DNA of 64,000 nt from NCBI GenBank assembly GCA_030549335.1, contig JAUKPH010000023.1, forward strand, positions 3,615,501-3,679,500, given 5' to 3'. The first letter of the stretch is position 1. Every line of letters starts with the position of its first letter. The DNA is from Pontederia crassipes. Its lineage: Eukaryota; Streptophyta; Magnoliopsida; Commelinales; Pontederiaceae. Below are positions 11,061 to 22,985 of the stretch, piece after piece. A program made the position numbers and the translations under genes. The notes beneath the pieces were generated by a model. The model was not told where the DNA came from. It did not search any database and saw only the letters and a list, made by a program, of their open reading frames with translations.

Positions 11061-11176
11061 TTGAGCGTGTGATGTATTCTAACGGTGGAGATGGACCCGA
11101 TGAAAGCACACTTTGTGTTTTCTCAAGAGAAGCCACGTCATCGATCCGTGCGGATCGCACTGATGGCGCTGCGAGT

Positions 11177-11745
11177 GCTAAGCCAAATGGCATCACCCAA
11201 AATTCATAATGTCCATAAAGAGTTCTAAAGGCAAACTTGGCAATGTCAGCATCTTTAATTCTCAATTAATGATAGTATTGTTGCAGGTCTATTTTTTAAA
11301 ATACCTTTGCTCCTTGTAATTGATAAAAAAAAGATCATCAATCCATAAGAGGATTTGTCTATAATCAATGCACAGCTGGAACGTTCCATCGTTCTCTTTA
11401 AAAATAATATTGGTGCACCCCAAAAAGAAACGCTAATGAAGCCTTTGATCAATAGTTCTTGTAATTGCAACTTTAACACTTTTAATTTTACTGATGCCAT
11501 TAAATAATGAGCACTAGATATAGGTGTTGTTCATAAAAGAAGTTCAATACTAAACTCAAACTCTCTTTCCAGTGGTAATCCAAAAAGATCCTTTGAGAAA
11601 ACATGTACAAATTCATATACGTTTGGAACGGTGGCCTTTTACTTATATCAATCACATAACCAAGGTAAGCTTCACATCCCTTGATTAATTTATGTGACAA
11701 TGAGCGCATGGAGTTTAATATTAACAAAGTACACGTCATAATATC
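11177..11745 (-). mobile_element. Ty3/gypsy pol fragment (Tekay-like)
   Basis: Three consecutive minus-strand frames give the protease-RT linker and start of reverse transcriptase. They are KLIKGCEAYLGYVID with a spacer (11500-11739), [20 protein letters not shown] through a degraded LCIDYRxLN region (11255-11500), and [20 protein letters not shown], then FGL (11177-11265). The order and motifs fit chromovirus/Tekay-type gypsy. The rest of pol and both LTRs are missing, and frameshifts separate the pieces. Confidence 0.8.
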
Positions 11746-14117
11746 AATATCAAATAAATTTTCTTATTTTGGCATCACAAGCATTATTCCCTGAAAATAT
11801 TTCATGTAAGAGTTTGCTTTATCTCATATAAATTTCTTGAAATATATCATAAGCACTATCCATAGAACAAAATCATTTTCAATAATTATAATAATAATGA
11901 TAATCCTTGGTTCAAATATTACTATAAATAAAAGAAGCAATATATATCATTTTGCTATATTATAAATTTACCCACTCACCTTGCAATTTATTTTTTCAAA
12001 AATGTTTACTATATTTTCTCCCTCCTACTTGTAACTTAAGGATTCCCTACAAACAATAATGCCTTTTACTTTTCAATCACAAATAAAGTAATATGCAATG
12101 AATTCGTATGATGCATAAATGCGTATGCACCCTGAAATGCATCGTTTAAATATTCGTGTTTAATTTCATATATTTATGTTCATATATTATTATATACTTG
12201 AAACTACTCAATCTTCCAAAACGTGACTAGGTGTTGTCTTAGAATTCTAGATAGAGTGTGTATCCATTAATAACTCATAACTTATTAATTATAAGTTGAA
12301 ATCCTCCGATTCTGGATGAAATAGAAACTAGACTTATTATGTATGATATGCAATCTATGAATATCATCAATTGAACAATTTATAAGGGTTAGGAGAATTG
12401 AACATAGGTTTTATGTTCTAGCAGATTATTTTTCACTGAAATAATAATTATACCTTTCTTAATACTTTTATACTTGACAATATTATAATTTTCCTAAAAG
12501 TTAGACTTCAATAGTAGTTAGACATAAAAATTATAAAATTAAAATCCTTGTATACCCTTATAAAAAAATAGTTAATTCATCCTTTATTCCATCAATGTTC
12601 TCAAACCTAACAAAAGAAGCCATATGGGTTGAAAAATTCATTTTTCCATATATACAAGTCCAAATAAGATGAGTCTACTTTCCACTGAACCATTATAAAG
12701 TCCAATTTAACATATTTAAATTTCAAACCTAATTTAGTGGATCCTAATTGTACCCTAATTTACAAGGTGAACCTGTATTTGATTCGGGACAAAATGAGTG
12801 GCCAAGAAGCTAAATTCACATCTTCCTGTATAAAACTCTTTTTAAGTGATTCTATTGGCCATGGAAAGCTAAAGTCAAAATTTATAGAGGATGAATCACG
12901 AAGAAATGATCATCACAATCAGAGGATTAATTTCAAATGAGGGAACTCACCTCAAACAACCGACCTTTTCGAATTTGTTCGGCCAGTTCTGCTAGGGTTC
13001 GATCTCTGATAATTTTTTGACTATGAATGGATAATTATTAGTAGTTTATATATGTTTTTCTATATTTTGCGAGGTCACGTGGAGGTTCAAAAAAATGTCC
13101 CATTAGGCAGTTGTTGTAGGTGCTTGAAATCTTAAATGATGATATTAGTGGCCAATCACCATATTTATCATAATTATGTATGTTAATCCTAATTAAACTT
13201 ATTAATCATAGTTAAAACATATATATTATGTTATTTATAATTTTATAATATATTCCTAATAATCTAATATTAATAATAATTTAATAATAATATTTCTTAA
13301 TTTGAATATTAATTACTATATGCAAACATGACTATATGGGGATCTAAACTAACTTAATATGTTAATTGAATACATGATTACGCAAAAATGATGTTTGTGA
13401 AGGACGTTTGTGACAATATGGAAACATTAATTTTAAGGCATATTATGCACTTATTTTTAACTTCTAGAGCACAAAATATTTATGACAAGGGACATAAAAT
13501 CATTGTATAGTGAACGATGGATGATCAATTCATCTTTATGTCTAAGACATTACATCTTTGTCATATCATATTATTTTTTTTGCATTATCATCATCTTTTT
13601 ATCTTTATCATAAGATAATTTATCATTTTGCTCGATTGTGGAATCAGATGAAATCATCGGAAGACTAGATAAGACATAAAATCTTTTTACCCTTCTTGAA
13701 AACTCAACATCATAGGTGAGGACTTAGTTTAACAAAATCTTGACACTACGAACAACGAGTACTTAGTTAAGATTGATAGTAATTATGATGAGCAAGATTG
13801 TCATGATGTCGGTCTAAATCTTAAGATTTACGATTTTATGATATTATTCGTAACTGATATCAGTGAGAATTTTTTTAATATAATTTTAATTCTGAATAGA
13901 TGATCTTACGATTTTATCCAATCTTTTATAATATCGCAGGACTAGGGCTTCATATTAATATTACCAAGGGACTTGCATATGATCATTGGTCGCACTTCTC
14001 CTCGCTATTTGTAGCATTAGTTAATTAATTACCCTTTTGTCCAACCAAAGGGATGGGACCATATTTAACGAAACACAATTCCTTTCTGTGCACTAGACTA
14101 GTCTACTTCCTTTGTCC
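11746..14117. other. AT-rich intergenic DNA
   Basis: I see no coding sequence or transposon domain here. The region lies directly upstream of the FD-like pseudogene and would include its promoter. I could not single out a reliable core promoter element. Confidence 0.5.
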
Positions 14118-14138
14118 TCTCTCTCTCTCTCTCTCCCC
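14116..14138 (+). repeat. CT microsatellite in putative 5' UTR
   Basis: A run of CT dinucleotides lies about 135 bases before the bZIP start codon, a common feature of plant 5' leaders. A second CT run (20417-20432) lies in the first intron of the same gene. Confidence 0.8.
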
Positions 14139-14430
14139 TGCCTGACTTGCTAGCGGTAGGGAGCTATGGCTGGTGGAGTAGTCTCCTTTTTATCTTGGTC
14201 TTCTTCTACGACTACTTTGCTGCTGCTCTTTTGCGTTCTCCGAGAACCTAGAGAGGAGGAAGAGGATCACCATGGAAGACGTCTGGAGAGACATAAGCTT
14301 GAACAATCTGCACCAGGACGTACCTTCCACTCCCTCCTTCTCAGCGCACAACAACAACTGCCGCCGCCGCCGACAACAGCGTGACGATAACTCCAACACT
14401 TCCGGCTCCTTCGGAGGCATAATCCTCGAA

Positions 14431-14435
14431 GATTT
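14431..14435. repeat. Target-site duplication, left (gattt)
   Basis: The five bases gattt immediately before the left LTR recur at 20067-20071 immediately after the right LTR. Removing the element and one copy gives an uninterrupted EDFL reading frame. Confidence 0.9.
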
Positions 14436-15100
14436 TGTTATAACTCTTATAGCTCAGTCCACTTCCCTCGAGCCCAAGTTCACAGTAGTATTTGTTATTT
14501 AACAATATAAAATGATAGGTCATTTTTAAACTCTCTGTTGGCAACCGAAAGGTAATAACAAAATGTTAGGGTTTAGTCTTTAAAATGTTTGATTTCTTTT
14601 TCCCAAATTTGCAGATATTTTCCACTAAATCCATAGCTACTGGACGAGATCTAAACCAGAAGGAAAGAAGAAAAAACAAACAACTGGAGTAAATGTTGGA
14701 AAATGGGATTTTCGAGCAACCCAAAAGCTCCTATAATCCAATTCAACGTTGCAGATTGGTTCAAAGAGCAGAAAAGATCCCTCTTCATCCTTCCTTTCTT
14801 ATATTTTTATATAATTCCACGTACATTCAGTTATTTATCTCATATGGGCCAGTTATTTGCCTCACATGAGTCAGTTATTCAAACCACATTACATCTCATG
14901 CTACATTATATTATTAAATTATTGCTGAATTTCCTAAATATTGCTTTGTATTATATATTGTCTCTATGTTCTTTTGATGCTTCAGCTTCTTGCTTCTTCA
15001 AATAATTTTTTTTAACTTGTGACAAAATCCTTCAAATATGACGGTTTCTTTCTCCTTTCGTTTATCTCTTGGATTAATCTCTTCCACTTCATCTGTAACA
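14436..15100 (-). repeat. 3' LTR of chromovirus
   Basis: On the plus strand it begins tgttataactc and ends atctgtaaca. The complementary strand therefore has TG...CA termini. It aligns with 19407-20066 over its length. Confidence 0.9.
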
Positions 15101-15119
15101 ATTCCTCCCCTTGGATGAA

Positions 15120-18100
15120 AAAGGAGCCTCATCCGTGAGGTTCAAATCTGGAAAAGAAGATTTAATCAAAACATAATCTTCCCAGGAGGCATCCTCGACT
15201 GGTAGTCCTTCCCATTGAATCAAGACTTGTTGCATAAACTATCCCCGTCTTTTAATGATTCGATTAGCAACCATAGCTGTAGGGTTTAAAATAGGGCCTT
15301 GAGTATCTGAAAATTCAGGTAACTCAGTAGGAGGCAAGCGTTGACCTATTCTTCAATTTAGAGACATGGAAAACTAGATGGATATTAGAATTATGCGGTA
15401 ACTGCAGTTCATAAGCCACTGTCCCTATTCTTTTAATTATAGGAAAAGGCCCATAAAATTTCTGTGACAACTTGTGTGAACTGTGTTGACCAAGTGATCC
15501 TTGTTTATAGGTTGCAACTTCACAAAAACTAAATCGCCTTCTGTAAATTCTTTATCAACTCTGCGTTGATTTGCTAGAGCCTTCATTCCGGATTGTGCCT
15601 CTGTGAAGTTAGTCTTTAAAATCTTCAATATGCCATCCCTGTCTTGTAATTCTGTATCCACAGCTTCAATTTGGGATTGGTTTCTCACATAAGTAGGAAT
15701 GGTAGGAGGTTTCCTTCCATATACAATCTCAAATGGTGTCATGTGTGAGCTTGAGTGATAGGAAGTATTAAAAGAGTATTCTGCCCATGGTAAAAATTTA
15801 GACCAAGTATGTGAGCTATCCATAGCAAAACTTCTCAAATATTGTTGCATGCATCTATTAAGAACCTTTGTTTGTCCATCTGTTTGGGGATGGTAATTTG
15901 AGCTCATGCAAAGTTTTGCATTACTGAGCTTAAAAAGCTCCTTCCAGAATGAACTTAGAAATATAGAATCCCTGTCTGAAATAATAGTTCTAGAAAATCC
16001 ATGTAATTTGATCACTACATCGATAAATAGTCAGACAACTTTGGAATGCAGAGTAGTGTGTAGCAGAGGTCCTAAGTGACATTATTTAGACAATCGATCT
16101 ACTACTACAAAGACTGCTGTAAATCCATTTGAAATTCGTAAAGAAGTGACAAAGTCCATTGAGATATCTTCCCATACTCTATCTAGATTACAATATTTTA
16201 TTTTTTTGACATACCAGACATTTCAGCACAAAATTCTCAACTGTTGATTTTATTCCATCCAAAAAAATTCAGCTGCTAATCTTTTGTACGTCTTGAGAAT
16301 CCCCAAGTGTCCACCTACAAGAGTAGAATGAAACTCTTCAAGTAGCATAGGAATTAGCAAACAATAAGTCAAGAGAAATATTCGTCCTTGTTTATATGGC
16401 AAACCATCTTTAACCACCAAATCTGAGCTAACATAATTGCCATTTTGAACTTCCTCTATCAAAGTTTGCAGTTGTGCACTATTGTATTCTTCTTTAATCT
16501 AATCAATAACATTGAAAATTCGCGTAGTTAGTCCACAAAATTGACTGTCGGTGCTAAATTGTCTTGATAATTCATCAGCTATCTTATTTTCTACTCCGGA
16601 TTTGTACAAAATTGATTAATCATAGCCAATTAACTTGGCTAAAAATTATTGTTGCTCAGGCGTTTGAATTACTTGAGTCACTATCTCCTTTAAACTTTTA
16701 TGGTCAGTCTTGATAATGAAGTGGTGACCTAATAGATAGTGTCTCCATTTCTTGACAGCCTCCACAATAGCAAATAGTTCTCTGACATATACTGAAACCT
16801 TTTGCATCCTAGAAGTTAACTTCTTACTATAATAACATATTAATAGATTATGTTGTAGTAAAACAGTTCCAATTCCATATTCGGAAGCGTCAGTTTCGAC
16901 CACAAATTGTTTAGAGAAGTTCGATAACTGTAATATTGGAGCTGATACCAATGCATCCTTTATTTTTTTAAAAGCCTCTGTTGCTTTGTCATTCCACTTG
17001 AAGGCATCGTTTTGTAGTAAATATGTTAGTGGTCCAGCTATAGAAGCATAGCCTCTAACAAATCCTCTATAATAGCTAGCCAAGCCTAAAAAAGCCTCGA
17101 GTTGTTTAATTGTAACTGGAATAAGCCATTTCTTCACGGCATCTACCTTTCGTCCATCGGGTTCAACTCCTTGAGAAGACACAAAATGTCCCAAATATTC
17201 AATTCGTTCTTGGGCAAAACAACATTTATTTTTCTTGAGATAAAAGTTGTGTTCCTGTAAGCATTTGAGAGATGTAGATAAATGATGCTGATGAGATTTC
17301 ATATCCTGACTATATATCAATATATCGTCAAAGAAAACGATAACAAATTTTCTAAAATAGGGAGCAAAAAGTCTGTTCATGATAGATTGAAATGTAGAAG
17401 GGGCATTTGTCAATCCAAAAGGCATGAGAATTCATAATGCCCTTCATGAGTTCTGAATGCAGTCTTTTCTACATCTTAGACATTCTTATTTGATGATAAC
17501 TGGCCCTTAAATCCAATTTAGAAAAAAAAATAGCTGCTTCATGTAATTCATCAATTAATTCATCAATAGTGGGAATAGGAAAATTATCCCTGATTGTAAG
17601 ACCACACGAAATCACCAAGTGCCATCCTTTTTTTTACCAACAACACTGGAAAGGAAAAGAGACTCGAGCTGTGTTGTATCACTCCTTGTTCACGCATCTC
17701 TTTCACCAACCTCTCAATTTCAGATTTATGAAAATGAAGATATCTATAAGGCTTCTCATTGACAAGTTGACTGTTAAGGAATAAATGAATGTGATGTTGT
17801 ACTTCTCTAAATGGAGGTAGAGTTGTGGGAACAGAAAATACTTTAGAAAATTGATTTAGGACTTCCTGCACTTCGTGAGGTAAATTATTGTCTTCCACAC
17901 TCCTGCTGAACAGAAAACTGAAAACAAGTCATAACATCTTGTAGTTTGATTATTCTCCTCAATTGATGATGGGTAACTGATTGTGAACACACATCATTTC
18001 TGCCTATTAATAAAACTTTTTTATTTTGCCATTCAAATGCCATTGTTAAAGCAGTAGTGTAATCCATAGTAATTGACCCCAATTTTTGTAGCCATTGAAC

Positions 18101-18139
18101 TCTCAATACCACATCGGTATTCCTCCTATATAGCCCCAC
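15120..18139 (-). pseudogene. Chromovirus pol polyprotein (decayed)
   Basis: From high to low coordinates: a protease-like region (17885-18139); RT start (17584-17898, LVKEMREQGVIQHSSSLFSF); RT core (16646-17425, MPFGLTNAPSTFQSIMN, VIVFFDDILIYSQD with the catalytic FDD, and the RNase H motif VVETDASEYGIGTVL). Integrase follows: a zinc-binding/linker part (16250-16462, ...EFHSTLVGGHLGILKTYKRL) and the core (15437-16015, TIISDRDSIFLSSFWKELF, NYHPQTDGQTKVLNRC). After it a chromodomain is readable at about 15170-15290 (NRIIKRRG, stop, FMQQVLIQWEGLPVEDASWE). The domain order RT-RH-INT-chromodomain defines chromoviruses. Frame breaks between blocks and an in-frame stop inside the chromodomain show that it is inactive. 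Confidence 0.88.
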
Positions 18140-18242
18140 AATCTCAATATTTGTGGCATCATAACTCCAGCAAGAGCATGAAAACTGATCTCTAAAGAAT
18201 CTGGTAGAGGATCTGGAGTAGTATGTTGATCGTGCAATTCTT

Positions 18243-19239
18243 CTATTTGCTCAGTTCCTGATTCGTCTGAGGTTTACATTTATGTCCCTTATGAATTTTT
18301 TCATCACAATTGTAACATAATCCTTTTTCTCTCCGCAGCATCATTTCGGCTGGAGTGAGTCTTTTCACTAGTAATGTAGTCTTAGGTACACTAACTGAAT
18401 TGGTCACAGAATTATTAGAAGATACATTGGGAAGCTGACCAATAGGATCAGTAGTAGTTGACTGCATAGGCTTGAAAAATGAAGGTGATGTAGAGTATTG
18501 TTGTCTAGTGTAAATCTACCTGGGTGCAGATTTGGCATCCAAAAATTTTTCCTCTTGTAATTTAGCTAATCTTGTAGTTTGTAGTAGCGATTTAGGTTGG
18601 AATGCCAACACTTCTCTTCTAATATCAAGTTTAAGGCCAGATATGAAACAAGATAAAATGAAGGATTCAGATAATCCATTAACTCTATTAGACAATGTTT
18701 CAAATTTGGTCAAGTATTCAAAAATTGTACCAGTTTGAGTTAATTTGGCCAAGGCTCCTTGATGGTCTTCAAATTCTAATGGGCCAAACCTAATTTGAAG
18801 GGCTTTTACAAAATGATTCCAAGAGCTTAGTTGTTTATTCTCGTACATCCATCTATACCATTGCAATGCAACCCCTTGAAAGGCAAAGGAAACCAGCTTC
18901 TTCAGCAATATTATAGAAATCCAAATATTGGTCAGCTTTAAATATCCATTCCAGAGGGTCAGTCCCAGAAAATCTTGGAAGTTCTAATTTTATGTTTCTA
19001 GTACTAGGAGAGGTTTCTAGTACCTTTTTTTATGATTCGGGATTATGGAATGCTGCATTCTGATTGCCACTGGCATTGCTATATTGAGTAGAATTATTCA
19101 CTCTGGCAGTTAGATCATCATACTTTAGCCCAAGAGTTGTCAAAGTGTCATTTACAGAGGAAAACTTTTCATTCACCAAAGTCATTTGTTGTTCCAGTAG
19201 TGCGACTCATAGATTCCTCCATTCTGGACCATCAGCCAT
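18243..19239 (-). pseudogene. Chromovirus gag with zinc knuckle
   Basis: A start MADGPEWRN is seen at 19239. The conserved capsid region lies at 18516-18908 (FAFQGVALQWYRWMYENKQL, SWNHFVKALQIRFGP, GTIFEYLTKFETLSNRV). At 18276-18317 there is a clean CX2CX4HX4C knuckle (CYNCDEKIHKGHKC) for binding genomic RNA. Stops and frame changes separate the segments. Confidence 0.85.
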
Positions 19240-19406
19240 AATTGATATTCAGCTCACTCCTTCAAGAATGCAAATTTCTCATATTTTACAAGAAAATCTT
19301 CTAATGCCTCCACAAAATCGTAAAAAGTATCTCAGAAAAAGTATCTCAAATTTTGTAGAAGACCAGTTGAACAGAAAATCATCCAGAATCAAGATGTCTC
19401 GCAAAT

Positions 19407-20066
19407 TGTAATAACTCTTACAGCCCAATCCACTCTTACAGCCCAGTCCACTTCCCTCGAGCCCAGTCGTTCCAAGCCCAAGTTCACAGTAGTATTTGTT
19501 CTTTAACAATATAAAATGATAGGTCCTTTTTAGACTCCCTGTTGGCAACCGAAAGGAAATAACAAAATGTTAGGGTTTAGTCTTTCAAATGTTTGATTTC
19601 TTTTTCCCAACTTTGCAAATATTTTCCACTGAATCCATAGCTGCTGGACGAGATCTAAGCCAGAAGGAAAGAAGAAAAGACAAACAACTAGATTAAATGC
19701 TGGGAAATGGGATTTTCGAGCAACCCAAAAGCTCCTATAATCCAATACAATGAATATGTAGCAAATTGGTTCAAAGAGCAGAAAAGATCCCCTTCAGTTA
19801 TTTATCTCATATGGGCCAGTTATTTCTCATATGGGCCCGTTATTTGCCTCACATGAGTCAGTTATTCAAACCACATTACATCTCATGCTATGTTATATTA
19901 TTAAATTACAGCTGAATTTTCTAAATATTGCTTTGTATTATATATTGTCTTGCTTCTTGTTTCTTTAAATATTTTTTTTTAACTTGTGATAAAATCCTTC
20001 AAATATGACGGTTTCTTTCTCCTTCGTTTATCTCTTGGATTATTATCTTCCACTTCATCTGTAATA
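19407..20066 (-). repeat. 5' LTR of chromovirus
   Basis: It begins tgtaataactc and ends atctgtaata on the plus strand. The terminal CA expected there is mutated to TA. It is followed by the target duplication gattt (20067-20071). Confidence 0.9.
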
Positions 20067-20894
20067 GATTTCCTCTCGGGGGCTCTGACGACGAGCGATG
20101 TTGTGCCCTTGCCGGACACCTCGCGATTAACGACGAGGCTCAGCCGTACTTTTGGGCACTTCTTCTTGGGCGGCCACAGCAGCAGCAGCAACAGCTATGT
20201 TCCATTCTTCGCTGGCGTCCACTCGGATGGCTTCGATGGTTTCCCGTCCTCTGCTGCACGGCTCATTGCTTGCCGCGCCGAGAGGCAACCTCAGGAACAG
20301 CAGTCGGACGTCGGTGTCGGCGACGGGGTTGACTGACGTAGGAAGCAAATGATGAAAAACCGGGAGGCGATTGCTCGCTCTAGACCTAGGAAACAGGCAC
20401 TCAATCCATCTGATCTCTCTCTCTCTCTCTCCAACTCTCCAACCAAAGTTTGGAGTTCTAGACATCGGAGTAATCCAAGCTGCACTGCCTCAATAAACAT
20501 CCACTAGATTTTCTTTTCTTTTCTTTGGCCACCCCGGTCTTCTCACTATATTTTGAAATCTCATGTTACATCATGGAACAGGCTTACACATATGAACTAG
20601 AACTAGAAGTTGATCAACTTGTGAAGGAGAATAGAAAGCTGGAGAGGCAGTGCAGGCAGGTAATTACGTAAACATGACAGGCAAACGAGAAGAAAAAAAA
20701 TCTTCCCTTGGGACTGATTACTACTTATTTCTTCTATTTCGGGTAGCTGGAGAAATAAGGTTTTGATAGGTCTCTGTTCTGTGGACAGCTGCGTGCGGCA
20801 ATGGCAGCTCAAGCGTCTGCGCACATGGAAGTGTTGTTTGGACCACGACAATGAAACAACCGACGATAGTAGAAGCTTTTGGAGCATCATGTAA

Positions 20895-21072
20895 TGAAGG
20901 CAAGATTTAACTACAAAGAGAATAATTAACTACAATATATATAGGAGGCTAAGATGGTCTCCCAAAGGATCCAATGCTTCCATGGGAGAGCCATTGAGGT
21001 TCGGCCAGTTAAGCACCAATCTGGCAGAGCAAATCATGGAGGCCGCCAGGCAGGTGACTCTGTATAGTTGTG
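20895..21072 (+). repeat. Inverted duplication, right arm block 3
   Basis: This is the reverse complement of left block 9022-9172 plus 9792-9832, without the 619-bp hAT-type insertion. It begins about 40 bases after the last bZIP exon. Confidence 0.85.
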
Positions 21073-21400
21073 TCGTTTTCCTTCCACAGGAGTAAGTCTT
21101 GGTTCAGTGCTGTGCCACCTGAATGAACAGACCATCACTTGTGTTTATGGAATGATAGTCCTTTAGCCACTCAACATCACTCTTTGTGGTGAAACAGGGT
21201 GTCCTTTCCCAGTAGGCACTCCAATACCAGTTCTTCTGTTGGACCATCTCAGCTGTCTCTCCGATCCCCAACCAATTGGTTTCCAAGGGTGTGTTCTCTC
21301 CACTTCTTTTTCTTCTCAAAAAAAAGAAAAAAAAAGAATCATCTGTTCAAAACTTCAAATCTTCTTTCGAGTGGACTGCAACATAAGGCAAGTGATGTAA
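21073..21400 (-). other. Right-arm-only segment with unrecognised ORF
   Basis: This is missing from the left arm, where other DNA replaces it. A minus-strand open frame (21104-21319) reads TNWLGIGETAEMVQQKNWYW, then SAYWERTPCFTTKSDVEWL. The composition looks protein-like (many W and Y, no low complexity). I do not recognise the family, and the frame starts in an A-rich tract, so it may be one exon of a lost gene. Confidence 0.35.
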
Positions 21401-22228
21401 AGGGTGTTAGCTTTAAGTATCAGATGGTGGAAGAAATTAAAATATAAATACCCACGCCTCAGACAAGTGTTAGCTTTAAGGTCCACCAACTTCTCTCAGA
21501 CACGTGCCCACGCCTGTCGATGTCATATGGATCATCTGTTCGGTGGACATTGTGTTTGACCATTGCATCAGAAAAGCAGGCTCGAAAACCTTTTTTACCC
21601 AGTGGGCGTTGCAGACACAACACCTGGATAATATAGATCAAAGCAAACGCATGACACATAGAAAGCATGGCATCCATAAGATAATACTAAATATTCTTAA
21701 AATAAAATGATAACGCCGAATACAAAGGCTTTACAAAATTGACTACTATCAAATTATAACAAAAAGGATCACAACTGTGATTAGATCCTGTAGTAGGCCT
21801 CTCTCCGGAGATGCACAAAAATAAAAGATTATACAAGAAGTTGCTAATGCTGGACATGAAAGAGAATTCATATGCCAAGCCCAACATTACTTCAATCACA
21901 AATACTTTATAAGATTCACTTTGTTATTTTTTACTGGTCGAGGAAGAGAAGAAGAAATCGAAACTCTGCCAACATCATTTTTTCAACAGAAATGATACAT
22001 TTTGTCTCTCAATTTTCAAGTGATTGCACCAACTGTAGTTCAAGCAAAGCATATGAAAAGTGATCCCTCATAACATGCTGTACCAATAATACTCTTATAC
22101 TACCGGTCATTAAGGAAAATGCATTATGCATATGCACATTTAGACAAGTCCACGAAGCATACACCACTTAGGATAGTCTTTATGTTTCTTCTTCTGAGCA
22201 GTTTATGACAAAAATAAAACTTATAAGG
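21401..22228 (+). repeat. Inverted duplication, right arm block 2
   Basis: This is the reverse complement of 6743-7535. It contains an extra ~30-base local duplication near 21445-21475. Confidence 0.88.
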
Positions 22229-22374
22229 ATGGGTCCTCGGAAAGCGGCGGCTCTTTGTTATGGAATAATGATTGCTCATGCATTACATTAGTGAGACCCC
22301 CGTAAGAGAATTCTGCTGAAGCGCCTGACTATGTAGGGGGACCAACTGGGTTCAGATTCAAGGCATTATTAACA
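22229..22374 (-). mobile_element. Copia LTR-like fragment at arm junction
   Basis: On the minus strand from 22374 it reads tgttaataatgccttgaat, then ctacatagtcaggcgcttca and ttacgggggtctca. This closely follows the LTR start at 27712 (tgttgataataccttgaat, gtagtcagacgcttca, ctacgggagttctc). It replaces the 5.5 kb present between 1205 and 6743 of the left arm, so a deletion here is likely. Confidence 0.6.
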
Positions 22375-22418
22375 AAATAGATACGATTCGGAAATAGGGA
22401 TGATAGAACTGAATGTAC

Positions 22419-22497
22419 CCATAAGGTTGGAGAATGCACCAATAGCCATAATAGAAAGTGAAAACAACAACCAATTCATGAGGCGATCCTTGTGATC
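22419..22497 (-). pseudogene. HGSNAT-like exon, inverted copy
   Basis: This is the reverse-complement copy of exon A of the acetyltransferase-like fragment. It encodes DHKDRLMNWLLFSLSIMAIG and FSNLM with the acceptor (ttcag) and donor (ggtac) retained. The second exon is missing from this arm, so this copy cannot be a gene on its own. Confidence 0.6.
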
Positions 22498-22844
22498 CTG
22501 AAACAATTCATTCGAAGAAAGAACCAAGTCACTGTATGACTGAAGTTTACGAACAAGCGGTGCACTTCAATACCAGGGACAAGTAGAAAAATGTCATACA
22601 TATCTATATAGGTACATCCAAAAAGTCACATAGACAGAGTAACAATGTTAACAATCATGACATTGAAATGATACTATTTTAAATAACTCAAAATTAACAT
22701 GTACACATTAAGTGAGAGGTGGGTGATAAAGTAATTAGATAAAGCTTTTATTTCTAGATAATGTAATGCATGAGCAAAAGTTGTTAGGCTAGCACAAGAT
22801 CATAAACTTTATACTACTTGCTAGAAACAAATACATGGTATCGG

Positions 22845-22985
22845 GTGAGATTGGCGCCCAACACGAACACCACCTGCGGTCTATGTGAGTCCGCGGAGGA
22901 GGCCAACAGTCACCTCTTTTGCGGCTGCCCCACTGCGACGAATGCAGTACTAGATCAAGATGCGTAACACAGTTTGGGGGTTCTC
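22845..22985 (+). pseudogene. L1 zf-RVT fragment, inverted copy
   Basis: This is the inverted partner of 569-763. It reads TNTTCGLCESAEEANSHLFC, then GCPTA, so the first CxxC of the zinc-binding domain is intact here. A small deletion after PTA removes the following VW residues. Confidence 0.7.

Larger units (their letters stand above)
14436..20066 (-). mobile_element. Complete chromovirus-type Ty3/gypsy element
   Basis: This 5.6-kb element lies in minus orientation with two LTRs (14436-15100 and 19407-20066), gag, protease, RT/RNase H, integrase and a C-terminal chromodomain in gypsy order. It is bounded by a gattt target duplication. The LTRs differ by substitutions and two indels (an extra ~40 bases near 19425-19470 on the right, ~50 extra near 14790-14840 on the left), so the insertion is not recent. 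Coding frames contain several stops and frameshifts. A purine-rich tract (aaggggagga on the minus strand, 15101-15115) precedes the 3' LTR. I do not see the usual iMet primer site (TGGTATCAGAG) next to the 5' LTR. Confidence 0.93.
14272..20854 (+). pseudogene. FD-like bZIP gene split by gypsy element
   Basis: Exon 1 starts at ATG 14272 with MEDVWRDISLNNLHQDV, then GGIILEDF. These match the N-terminal and LEDF(L) motifs of group A/FD bZIP factors, which act with florigen (FT) and 14-3-3 proteins at flowering. At 14435 a gypsy element intervenes; the frame resumes at 20067/20072 (EDFLSGALTTSD) and runs to TGA at 20334-20336. The same frame then reads the basic region (RRKQMMKNREAIARSRPRKQ), where the consensus is NRESAARSRARKQ. 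Exon 2 (20582-20659; acceptor acag, donor gtaatt) encodes the zipper (AYTYELELEVDQLVKENRKL). Exon 3 (20789-20854) reads LRAAMAAQASAH and then stops, with no C-terminal SAP(F) motif. Insertion, stop, a helix-breaking proline, a gc instead of gt first donor and loss of the SAP motif all point to a dead gene. Confidence 0.85.

Noticed and set aside
14166..14384. Upstream ORF before the bZIP start as the true gene
   Set aside because: It is in another frame and overlaps the bZIP start. Its sequence is not domain-like, and the MEDVW...LEDF frame explains the locus.
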